DNA of 13,059 bases from an uncultured Candidatus Melainabacteria bacterium (GCA_934773085.1 CAKVMU010000024.1:1-13059); one strand, 5' to 3'. Counted from the stretch's first letter, positions 7,340 through 13,059 are shown. A program made the numbers and translations. Notes: generated by a model not told the origin, from the letters alone.

Positions 7340-7414
7340 GCCTTGTAGCTCAGTAGGATAGAGCGGAGGTTTCCTAAACCTTGTCTGTCGTGGGTTCGAC
7401 TCCCACCAGGGCCA
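7339..7414 (+). tRNA. tRNA-Arg (anticodon CCU)
   Basis: Cloverleaf: acceptor GGCCTTG (7339-7345) pairs with CAGGGCC plus discriminator A7414. The D-arm is GCTC/GAGC around AGTAGGATA. The anticodon stem GAGGT/ACCTT encloses loop TTCCTAA with anticodon CCT, which reads AGG. The T-arm is GTGGG-TTCGACT-CCCAC. CCA is not encoded. The variable loop (GTCTGTC) reads as 7 nt, longer than the usual 4-5. All stems are intact, so it is probably functional. It is the only complete tRNA here and is bordered by partial copies of itself on both sides. Confidence 0.92.
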
Positions 7415-7423
7415 TTCTACTTT
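7404..7423 (+). repeat. Direct repeat B1: tRNA-Arg 3' end plus 9 downstream bases
   Basis: CACCAGGGCCATTCTACTTT covers the end of the T-arm, the 3' acceptor strand, the discriminator and 9 bases beyond. It is identical to 7539-7558, 135 bp downstream. This layout resembles attL/attR of elements that use a tRNA 3' end. Confidence 0.75.
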
Positions 7424-7538
7424 AGACAAACCACCGCAACAAATCTGCATTGGGGGGAGTCTCACGCACCGAGCTTCTCTCGGCGGGTTCTTACCTCTCA
7501 CAAAATGGGACATTTAGTCACATTTTGTTCGGCAGAGT
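7424..7538 (+). repeat. 115-bp structured insert between tRNA 3'-end repeats
   Basis: Non-coding, partly GC-rich stretch with two hairpins. CCGAG-CTTCT-CTCGG is at 7469-7483. ACAAAATG (7500-7507) pairs with CATTTTGT (7521-7528). A run of six G lies at 7452-7457. No integrase or other gene is present. It is too small to be an ordinary integrative element and could be a remnant or a non-autonomous repeat. Confidence 0.45.
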
Positions 7539-7558
7539 CACCAGGGCCATTCTACTTT
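7539..7558 (+). repeat. Direct repeat B2: second copy of the tRNA 3'-end sequence
   Basis: Identical over 20 bp to 7404-7423 and preceded by unrelated sequence, so the rest of a tRNA is absent. It runs into a T-rich stretch (7556-7563) that could end transcription of the region. Confidence 0.75.
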
Positions 7559-7671
7559 TTCTTTACTTAATGGATACCCTCAGTTCAAATATGCGAAGTT
7601 AACAGTTTTTGACAGAATCCTTCACATACCAAATAGGCAAAAATTTTTTTTAGCGATTTTAATAGTAGCAT
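7559..7671 (+). promoter_or_regulatory. Upstream region of the pentein gene with a consensus -35
   Basis: A perfect TTGACA is present at 7609-7614. The -10 at the right distance (around 7631-7637, AAATAGG) is poor, so this may be a weak or activated promoter. A run of eight T lies near 7645-7652. No clear Shine-Dalgarno precedes the ATG at 7672. Nothing else is seen in this stretch. Confidence 0.3.
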
Positions 7672-8787
7672 ATGAACATTCAACCTATTTCACAACAGAA
7701 TTTTAAAGGATATGATGCCAGACCGCTTAAAGGTTTTATGATGAGCTCTAATTGCCGTGGAATCGCAGATGAAATGTCTGCAATCGGAAAAAGAGAAGGC
7801 TTCAAAATCTTTGCAGCATTCAACCCTAAAATGGGCGGAGCAGGAGAGTTTCTCCCACCATACAGCAAAACTACCGAAAACCTTTGGGCGCAAGATGTTT
7901 GGATGATGGTTAAAAATAAACTTATGGCGCTTGAATGCGATATCAGAAGTAATTCAATCAAAGATTTTTTTAAACTAAAATACGATTTTACGGAGCAAAT
8001 AGCAAGAAACACAGACGAATTCCGAAGCATAAATACTCGCCTTTGGGAACTTTTAGGCTGCGTTGACGAAAGTCCCGAAATAATGAAAGAATATCAAGAA
8101 AAACAAGTTCAGCTGCGACAGATTCAAGATAAAGCACACATCCCCGGCGGAAATATTTTTCTAGTAAAAAACGGAAACAAAAACGATGTTCTCGTAGGAG
8201 ACTATGAACTTCAAATATACTCTCCTGACGAAATTGGCGGTATGTATTGCACTGACAAAGTCATACCTCTGCCACAAATGGACTATCACACAGACCTTTT
8301 TATTCGTCCGCTTGATAAAAAAAGAATTTTGTTAGCAGATGATGATTTAACCTACAAAATACTTAAAGATAATTCTTCGCCAATTGCAGAAGCTTTTAAA
8401 GATGTTGTAAGAAAAAACCGCTTGCCCCAAGCAAATGATGTTGCAGAAGTCCTAAAACACAACGGATACAAAGTTATTCGTGTCCCTGGAAGAATCTACT
8501 CCCCAGGAGTTATGGATGATGGCAAAACTTATTTGAGGCACCATTGCAACTATATGAACGCTAACGTTTTAAAAAATCCGGACGGAGATTTGGTCTATAT
8601 AACAAACAAATCCAACGTGAATAAATTGGCAGGTTTTGATTTTGAAAAAGCATTCATAGATACTTTGGCTCCGTTTATCAAGAAAGAAAAAGTTTATTTC
8701 ATTGAAGGCGAAGACAACTTTGTCGCTAACGAAATGCTAAAAGACTATCAAGGCGGTATCCACTGTACTTGCATGGAGGTTTTATGA
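7672..8787 (+). CDS. Pentein-fold protein, agmatine/peptidylarginine deiminase-like, function unknown
   Basis: Probable guanidino-group-modifying enzyme (deiminase or amidinotransferase superfamily) of 371 residues. Pentein landmarks occur in the expected order: WAQDVW with Asp75 (family 'RD'), PGGN at 158-161 (family 'EGGN'), YHTD with His206 and Asp208 (family 'H.D'), and a C-terminal GGIHCTC with candidate nucleophile Cys365 followed by Cys367. Agmatine deiminases end in a very similar GGIHC segment. A helical insert of about 80 residues (roughly 77-155, charged) separates the first two motifs. The arginine of the first motif and the acidic residue before GGN are replaced, so the substrate may differ from agmatine. 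The N-terminus MNIQPISQQNFKG carries an 'NFKG' tag that I associate with Gastranaerophilales proteins. It is not a recognisable signal peptide. The stop overlaps the next start (ATGA), indicating coupled translation. Confidence 0.6.
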   Translation: MNIQPISQQNFKGYDARPLKGFMMSSNCRGIADEMSAIGKREGFKIFAAFNPKMGGAGEFLPPYSKTTENLWAQDVWMMVKNKLMALECDIRSNSIKDFFKLKYDFTEQIARNTDEFRSINTRLWELLGCVDESPEIMKEYQEKQVQLRQIQDKAHIPGGNIFLVKNGNKNDVLVGDYELQIYSPDEIGGMYCTDKVIPLPQMDYHTDLFIRPLDKKRILLADDDLTYKILKDNSSPIAEAFKDVVRKNRLPQANDVAEVLKHNGYKVIRVPGRIYSPGVMDDGKTYLRHHCNYMNANVLKNPDGDLVYITNKSNVNKLAGFDFEKAFIDTLAPFIKKEKVYFIEGEDNFVANEMLKDYQGGIHCTCMEVL

Positions 8788-9014
8788 CAAGGATTCAAAA
8801 AATAGATAACTCTCAACAAAGAAAACCGATAATCACACCGACAAGCACAGGAATCGCTGCAACCGCAGCTCTTGGAATAACCACAGCAAGGGCTTTTGTA
8901 AAATCTAAACCTATCAACAAAACCCACAAAGTTATCGGTATTTTAACAGCCCTTCTTACACTTTTTCACATAGGAACAGTTGGCTATTACCATCACAAGT
9001 ACAAAAAAATGTAA
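8784..9014 (+). CDS. Small membrane protein, function unknown
   Basis: A 76-residue protein with two likely membrane helices (about 20-38 and 51-70), a basic polar N-terminus (MTRIQKIDNSQQRKP), a basic linker (KSKPINKTHK) and a basic tail (YHHKYKKM). The ATG at 8784 was chosen because it overlaps the pentein stop as ATGA and has GGAGG 5 bases upstream. An in-frame ATG at 8769 would add five residues but lies further inside the pentein gene and would bury that ribosome site. No family was recognised. Tight coupling suggests it works with or anchors the pentein, but that is inference. Confidence 0.65.
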   Translation: MTRIQKIDNSQQRKPIITPTSTGIAATAALGITTARAFVKSKPINKTHKVIGILTALLTLFHIGTVGYYHHKYKKM

Positions 9015-9057
9015 CAAATTACACTTATTGTTATTACACTTTTTTAATCTTTATTAT
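9012..9057 (+). promoter_or_regulatory. Candidate operator and promoter of the Nudix regulator
   Basis: TAACAA (9012-9017) and TTGTTA (9028-9033) form an inverted repeat with a 10-bp gap. ATTACACTT occurs twice (9018-9026 and 9033-9041), 15 bp apart. TTGTTA may also act as a -35 with TATTAT at 9052-9057 (18-bp spacer). Repeats over a promoter directly before a regulator gene fit autoregulation, but this is not proven. Confidence 0.35.
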
Positions 9058-9124
9058 ACAATTGTTTTGAGAGGTGCGAAAAACAAAAGATGTAACTCAC
9101 TCGCATTACTCACGAGGCAACAAT

Positions 9125-9799
9125 ATGTTTAACGAAATTAAAACGCATGAAATCACTGTCGATATTGTTATATTAACAATTAAGAACGATGCCCTTCAAG
9201 TTTTGCTTGTCAAACGTAATAACGAACCTTTTAAAGACAAATGGGCAATCCCCGGCGGATATGTAAGAATGTCTGAAAATCTTGACGAAGCAGCAATGAG
9301 AGTTTTGAAAGAAAAAACAAACGTAGATAACATCTACCTTGAGCAACTCTACACATTCGGTGACCCGCTCAGACACCCTGTTTCAAGAGTTATAACCGTT
9401 GCATATTTCGCACTTATAAGAGCAGAAGACTTTGATGTTGTGACAACTCCGGATTTAAGTTGGCACAAAGTGTTCGACCTTCCGCCTTTGGCATTCGACC
9501 ACGAAGAAATTATACAATACTCTCTCAAACGTACACGTGAAAGATTAGAAATGTGTCCGGTTGCATATCAATTGTTAAACGAAAAATTCACACTTACTGA
9601 AATGCAAAAAGCATACGAAATGATTATGCAGAAAAAGCTTGATAAACGTAATTTCAGAAAGAAAGTTATCACAACCGAAGGGTTAAGAGAATTGAACGAA
9701 TTCTCAAAATCAAGTTCAAAGAGACCTGCCAGACTCTACACATTTGACAACATTAAGTTAAATTCAAAAAGAGCACACTTTATCAGAGGCAAGGCTTAG
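9125..9799 (+). CDS. NrtR-like transcriptional regulator (Nudix domain plus winged helix)
   Basis: A 224-residue protein. Residues about 8-140 form a Nudix domain. The C-terminal part (FTLTEMQKAYEMIMQKKLDKRNFRKKV, about 158-184) is the typical winged helix that follows Nudix in NrtR, the ADP-ribose-responsive repressor of NAD metabolism genes. The Nudix box starts with G45 and E51 but continues R59-V-L-K-E63-K-T-N instead of R-E-x-x-E-E-x-G. Two catalytic positions are therefore changed, which fits ligand sensing without hydrolysis. The ATG at 9125 has GAGG about 9 bases upstream. A GTG at 9074 would add 17 unconserved residues. No NAD gene lies nearby, so the regulon must be elsewhere or different. 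It is followed after 25 bp by secG, probably in the same transcript. Confidence 0.8.
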   Translation: MFNEIKTHEITVDIVILTIKNDALQVLLVKRNNEPFKDKWAIPGGYVRMSENLDEAAMRVLKEKTNVDNIYLEQLYTFGDPLRHPVSRVITVAYFALIRAEDFDVVTTPDLSWHKVFDLPPLAFDHEEIIQYSLKRTRERLEMCPVAYQLLNEKFTLTEMQKAYEMIMQKKLDKRNFRKKVITTEGLRELNEFSKSSSKRPARLYTFDNIKLNSKRAHFIRGKA

Positions 9800-9824
9800 T
9801 AAAAAAAATAAAAGGAGACAAATT

Positions 9825-10049
9825 TTGCTTACACTGGTTTGGACTATACAAGTCATATCATCATTATTATTAATCGTACTTATTCTTATGCACTCTCCTA
9901 AAGGCGATGGCATCGCAGGGATTGGTAACGCTGCGCAAATGTTCAGCTCACAGAAAAGCGCCGAAAAAGGTTTGAACAAACTAACCGCAATTGTTGCTGT
10001 TGTGTTTGTTGTATGCGTGTTTTTACTTGGTTTCGGCATAATTAAGTAA
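9825..10049 (+). CDS. secG: Preprotein translocase subunit SecG
   Basis: Small inner-membrane subunit of the SecYEG channel that aids SecA-driven protein export. It has 74 residues, typical for SecG, with two membrane helices (about 3-22 and 52-72). The conserved cytoplasmic loop contains MHSPKGDGIAGIGNAAQMFSS, matching the family's 'KG.G..G.FG' region. The start is TTG at 9825, supported by an excellent Shine-Dalgarno (AAAGGAGAC) 7 bases upstream and by the first helix beginning right after it. No ATG lies before that helix. A strong terminator follows. Confidence 0.9.
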   Translation: MLTLVWTIQVISSLLLIVLILMHSPKGDGIAGIGNAAQMFSSQKSAEKGLNKLTAIVAVVFVVCVFLLGFGIIK

Positions 10050-10069
10050 GATTATATTCATATTTTATA

Positions 10070-10109
10070 AAAAATGCACTATGACAGAATTTGTTCATAG
10101 TGCGTTTTT
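10070..10109 (+). terminator. Intrinsic terminator after secG
   Basis: GCACTATGA (10076-10084) pairs perfectly with TCATAGTGC (10095-10103). The stem has an A-run before it and TTTTT (10105-10109) after it, so it can act on the plus strand and partly on the minus strand. It closes the Nudix regulator-secG unit. Confidence 0.85.
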
Positions 10110-10120
10110 GCGACTTTCAT

Positions 10121-10128
10121 GGTAAAAT
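10121..10128 (+). promoter_or_regulatory. Extended -10 promoter of the MTA phosphorylase cluster
   Basis: TGGTAAAAT (T10120 to T10128) is an extended -10 element between the secG terminator and the ATG at 10162. No clear -35 is seen at the normal distance. It is the same element type as before rseP and the glycosyltransferase-bioDA unit. Confidence 0.45.
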
Positions 10129-10161
10129 ATACAAACAAGAGATAAAGAAAGGATTAATCAA

Positions 10162-10959
10162 ATGGAAAAATTGGCAGACATCGGTGTTTTTGGCGGTTCA
10201 GGGTTTTATAAATTTTTAGATGATATTAAGGAAGTAAAAGTAGAGACTCCATACGGAATGCCTTCTGACAGCTTATTTATCGGAAAAATCGGTGAACACA
10301 AGGTTGCATTTATGCCACGTCACGGCAGAAGCCACACCATTTTGCCTCATTTGATTAACTATCGTGCAAACGTATGGGCTATGAAAGAAGTCGGCTGCAA
10401 ACGTGTTATTTCACCTTGCGCTGCCGGAAGTTTGCAAAAACACGTAGCTCCTGGGCACTTTGTAATTTGTGATCAGTTTGTAGATTGGACTGACGGCAGA
10501 AAAACAACTTTCTTTGAAGGTCCGATTGTAACACACCCATCTGCGGCAGAAACTTATTGTCCGGAATTGAGAAAACTTGCAATTGATACAGCAAGAGAAC
10601 TCGGAATAACAGTTCACGAAACCGGTACTGTTGTTGTAATAAACGGCCCTAGATTTTCAACAAAGGCTGAGTCAAAATTCTTTACAAACCAAGGTTGGGA
10701 AGTTATCAATATGACAGCTTTTCCGGAAGCTTACCTTGTAAAAGAAATGGACATGTGTCCTTTGAACATTTCTTTAATCACAGACTACGATGCAGGACTT
10801 GTAGGGGATGTTCCTCCGGTTTCTCACCACGAAGTTATTCAGGTGTTCAATAACAATCTTGACAACCTCAAAAAACTTCTCTTCACTATGATTGAAAGAA
10901 TTCCTGTTGAAAACACCAATTGTGAGTGTGCTAATACAAAATCAAGCTCTCAATTATAA
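10162..10959 (+). CDS. mtnP: S-methyl-5'-thioadenosine phosphorylase
   Basis: Cytoplasmic phosphorylase that splits 5'-methylthioadenosine with phosphate into adenine and 5-methylthioribose-1-phosphate, for methionine salvage and polyamine by-product removal. It has 265 residues, normal length. Motifs: GVFGGSGFY near the N-terminus (phosphate site), PRHGRSHTILPH from residue 52, INGPRFSTKAES, NMTAFPEA at 183-190, and TDYDAG from residue 207. The Asp pair of TDYD favours 6-aminopurine (MTA) over hypoxanthine/guanosine substrates of PNP relatives. A good AAAGGA Shine-Dalgarno lies before the ATG. The C-terminus has a short Cys/Ser-rich tail (CECANTKSSSQL) beyond the conserved fold. It leads a cluster with yggT 12 bp downstream. 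Confidence 0.9.
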   Translation: MEKLADIGVFGGSGFYKFLDDIKEVKVETPYGMPSDSLFIGKIGEHKVAFMPRHGRSHTILPHLINYRANVWAMKEVGCKRVISPCAAGSLQKHVAPGHFVICDQFVDWTDGRKTTFFEGPIVTHPSAAETYCPELRKLAIDTARELGITVHETGTVVVINGPRFSTKAESKFFTNQGWEVINMTAFPEAYLVKEMDMCPLNISLITDYDAGLVGDVPPVSHHEVIQVFNNNLDNLKKLLFTMIERIPVENTNCECANTKSSSQL

Positions 10960-10971
10960 TCGAGGTATAAT

Positions 10972-11250
10972 ATGACACCAATATCAATATCCAGACTCGT
11001 TGGTCAGCTATTTTATTTCTATTATCTTTTGATAATCATAAGAATATTTTTAAGCTGGATTCCGAGCATTGACTGGGAGCAACAGCCATTCCTATGGGTA
11101 CGTTCTGTTACTGATCCATTCTTAAACATTTTCAGAGGAATCATCCCTCCGATAGGCGGAATGCTTGATATTTCACCAATTGTGGCAATTCTTTTACTTC
11201 AAATTTTACAAGGACTTATCTGCGGATTCTTATCCGGCTTAGGACTATGA
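10972..11250 (+). CDS. YggT family membrane protein
   Basis: A 92-residue integral membrane protein with two hydrophobic helices (about 6-30 and 66-90). It carries the family pattern between and around them: RIFLSWIP, then SVTDPFLNIFRGIIPP and DISPIVAILLLQIL. Relatives (YlmG/YggT/Ycf19) are linked to cell division, osmotic tolerance or chloroplast/cyanobacterial membrane organisation, but the molecular role is not settled. The ATG has GAGGT 7 bases upstream. Its stop overlaps the next gene's ATG by 4 bp (ATGA), so translation is probably coupled. Confidence 0.88.
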   Translation: MTPISISRLVGQLFYFYYLLIIIRIFLSWIPSIDWEQQPFLWVRSVTDPFLNIFRGIIPPIGGMLDISPIVAILLLQILQGLICGFLSGLGL

Positions 11251-12842
11251 TTGATATCGAGAGAATAAATAAAGCGGTTACGCTCACAAGACAGGGAAAA
11301 TTTAAAGAGGCTGAAGAGATTTACTTGAGCCTTCTTGAAAGTGAGTCAAATAATCCAATATTGCTTTCTTTTGTCGGATTATTCTATGTTAATATCAGAA
11401 ACTTTGACAAAGCAGGTAAATACCTCAAAGAAGCTTATGATATCAGTAAAACCGAAGGCACAGTTTCTGCTTTGGGTTTTTGTGAATTCGAACGTGAAAA
11501 TTTCGAGGCTGCCGCAAGCTACCTAACAGAAGCGCTTGAATATGGTAACACCGCAGAAATCTACGACAAATTAATTTTAAGTCTGTTTCATATAAGCAAG
11601 TATTCCGAAGCAATTGAGTATTCGCAAAAAATGTACGAACTATATCCTGATAATCCTAATGCCGTTGCCAATATGGTTAAAGCAAACACACAATCCGGAA
11701 AACTGATGGAAGCAGAGAAAATATGTGTTGAATATTTGAAAGAACATTACGAAACACCTGCTTTGTGGTTCCATTTGGGATTCTTAAAAGAACTTATATA
11801 TTCTAATGACAAGCAAGCGTGCGAATGTTATAAAATTGCAGAAAGCCTCGGACGCAAAGAAGCTGCATACAATATAGCCGTAAGTTACCAAAAACAAGGC
11901 GAATACAAACTTGCGGAAGAATATTACAACAAAATGCTGGATGCGTTTCCAAATGACGTAGAAACACTCACTTCTTTGGGAATGTGCCAACTTACACAGA
12001 AAAAATTTCATGAGGGGTATAAGAATTTTTACCACAGAGAAACGCCTATTTGCAAAAATACCAACAACCTTTGGAAAGTCGGACAGAGTTTTGATAAAAA
12101 CGTTGTTGTACTCTGCGACCAAGGTTTCGGAGACCACATACAGTTTATAAGATATATTCCTTTCTTAAAATCGCAAACCGAAAAAGTTTTGGTTGCAACG
12201 CACCCGTCTTTGATTGGATTGTTCAAACAAAATTATTCAGATGTTGAATTCATCCCAATAGACAAAATTGACCCAAATATGCAATCAGTCCGAATAACCG
12301 ATTTGGCGTACGCTTTGGACATGGATTTTGAACACATTCCATTTGCTGAAGGATATTTGCAAAGCGAAGAGAAGGAGATTCCATCCGAAAAACTTAAGGT
12401 CGGATTGTGCTGGGAAGCAGGCAGCGCCGGAATCAGAACAATGATTAACCGAACAATTAATATCAGACTGTTGGAACCGTTGATAAATCTTGAGGATATC
12501 CAAATATATTCTTTTCAGGTTACAGATTCATTGAACGGCAACGAACGTTATCCGCAAATGATAAATCTTGCAAAAGATTTCAAAACTTTTGAAGATACAG
12601 CTCAAGCATTGAAAGCTATGGATGTTGTTGTGACTGTAGATACTTCTGTTGCCCATCTTGCAGGTGCTCTAGGGGTAAGAACCTTGTTAATGCTCCCTTA
12701 TACAACAGATTGGAGATGGTTTAATGACACAAAAACAACTCCATGGTATAAAAGTGTAGAAATATTTAAACAAACCGACTCAATAAGTTGGGAAAAACCT
12801 ATTAATGATATTATTGACAGGATTAAGAGTTATGAAAAATAA
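11247..12842 (+). CDS. TPR protein with C-terminal GT9-like glycosyltransferase domain
   Basis: A 531-residue two-part protein with no signal peptide or membrane helix. Residues 1 to about 265 are tetratricopeptide repeats (for example RQGKFKEAEEIYLSLLESES, NFDKAGKYLKEAYDIS and KQGEYKLAEEYYNKMLDAFP), a protein-binding solenoid. From about 288 on it resembles the glycosyltransferase-9/heptosyltransferase fold: CDQGFGDHIQFIRYIPFL, VGLCWEAGSAGIRTMINRTI, then TVDTSVAHLAGALGVRTLLM (Asp465, His470) and a tail with DWRWFNDTKTTPWY. Such TPR-GT proteins are thought to modify proteins or surface glycans, but the substrate here is unknown. Its ATG lies in the yggT stop, and its end overlaps the following GT9 gene by 11 bp. 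Confidence 0.8.
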   Translation: MIDIERINKAVTLTRQGKFKEAEEIYLSLLESESNNPILLSFVGLFYVNIRNFDKAGKYLKEAYDISKTEGTVSALGFCEFERENFEAAASYLTEALEYGNTAEIYDKLILSLFHISKYSEAIEYSQKMYELYPDNPNAVANMVKANTQSGKLMEAEKICVEYLKEHYETPALWFHLGFLKELIYSNDKQACECYKIAESLGRKEAAYNIAVSYQKQGEYKLAEEYYNKMLDAFPNDVETLTSLGMCQLTQKKFHEGYKNFYHRETPICKNTNNLWKVGQSFDKNVVVLCDQGFGDHIQFIRYIPFLKSQTEKVLVATHPSLIGLFKQNYSDVEFIPIDKIDPNMQSVRITDLAYALDMDFEHIPFAEGYLQSEEKEIPSEKLKVGLCWEAGSAGIRTMINRTINIRLLEPLINLEDIQIYSFQVTDSLNGNERYPQMINLAKDFKTFEDTAQALKAMDVVVTVDTSVAHLAGALGVRTLLMLPYTTDWRWFNDTKTTPWYKSVEIFKQTDSISWEKPINDIIDRIKSYEK

Positions 12843-13059
12843 TAAGAAAAAGATACTATTCATAAATTTTGGCGGATTAGGTGACGAAATATTGTTTCTT
12901 CCGACTATTTTATCTGTAAAAAAACAATTTCCGGATGCAGATATTACCCTTGCATTGGAAAAAAGAAGCAGGGGAATTGTTAGTCTGACAGATGTTATTA
13001 ACCACACCCTGTACGCTGATATCAAAGGTAAGAAAAAGTATTATGAACTCTTTAAACTG
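12832..13059 (+). CDS. Glycosyltransferase family 9 (heptosyltransferase-like), 3' partial
   Basis: An open frame of 76 codons runs from ATG 12832 to the window edge, so the gene is cut off. It begins MKNNKKKILFINFGGLGDEI and continues LFLPTILSVKKQFPDADITL. This is the typical GT9 N-terminus: a beta strand, the glycine-rich GGLGDEI turn, then a helix ('LP.L..LK..FP.A.I...'). AGGA lies about 10 bases upstream, inside the preceding gene, which it overlaps by 11 bp. It probably belongs to the same transcript and to lipopolysaccharide or other surface glycan assembly; the sugar cannot be told from this part. Confidence 0.75.
   Translation, partial: MKNNKKKILFINFGGLGDEILFLPTILSVKKQFPDADITLALEKRSRGIVSLTDVINHTLYADIKGKKKYYELFKL

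Noticed and set aside
7232..7513. 93-codon minus-strand ORF across the tRNA region
   Set aside because: Its middle (WWESNPRQTRFRKPPLYPTE) is the antisense translation of the tRNA, a well-known artefact. The rest reads through the structured inserts, and there is no ribosome site or codon signal.
8769..8783. Upstream ATG for the small membrane protein
   Set aside because: It would place the GGAGG ribosome site inside the coding sequence. The ATGA overlap start is the better fit.
7672..8787. Naming the pentein gene aguA (agmatine deiminase)
   Set aside because: The C-terminal GGIHC matches, but the RD and EGGN positions differ and there is a large insert, so the substrate is not established.
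9074..9124. GTG start giving 17 more residues to the Nudix regulator
   Set aside because: The extension is not Nudix-like, and the ATG at 9125 has a GAGG ribosome site.

Overview
The window is AT-rich, gene-dense bacterial chromosome with short intergenic gaps. The best guess for the host is a gut Melainabacterium (Gastranaerophilales, the non-photosynthetic sisters of Cyanobacteria) or a close relative. The hints are an N-terminal 'NFKG' tag on one protein, an NrtR-type Nudix regulator, a TPR plus GT9-like protein, and chromosomal biotin genes. I could not run any search, so the placement is an inference of about 60% confidence. There is no phage, IS or CRISPR, but there is an unusual repeat cluster around a tRNA gene.

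Layout. (1) 1-1189 (+) is an alpha-oxoamine synthase (BioF-like), open at the left edge and followed by a perfect 16-bp stem-loop. (2) 1348-4106 (+) holds an RseP/site-2 protease with a PDZ domain interrupted by an insertion, then a CoA-disulfide-reductase-like flavoenzyme with no visible Shine-Dalgarno. (3) 7106-4087 (-) looks like one transcription unit from a good extended -10 promoter: a CgeB-like glycosyltransferase, bioD and bioA. bioA converges on and overlaps the flavoenzyme by 20 bp inside a small palindrome. (4) 7107-7671 has no protein gene. It holds tRNA-Arg(CCU), flanked on each side by a short, foldable, more GC-rich segment that is bounded by direct copies of tRNA sequence. (5) 7672-9014 (+) is a pentein-fold (agmatine/peptidylarginine deiminase-like) protein with translational overlap to a small two-helix membrane protein. 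(6) 9125-10049 (+) is an NrtR-like Nudix regulator and secG, closed by a clear intrinsic terminator. (7) 10162-13059 (+) is a tight cluster: MTA phosphorylase, a YggT-family membrane protein, a TPR/GT9-like protein and the start of a GT9 glycosyltransferase.

How it fits together. BioA and BioD catalyse consecutive steps of biotin synthesis (KAPA to DAPA to dethiobiotin). The left-edge enzyme could supply KAPA, but it is not in the same operon and could serve another acyl-CoA/amino-acid condensation. RseP, SecG and YggT are envelope or secretion functions. The three glycosyltransferase-type genes point to surface glycan assembly. The parts most worth a second look are the tRNA-flanking elements, the pentein/membrane pair, the split PDZ domain in RseP and the Nudix regulator with a degenerate Nudix box.
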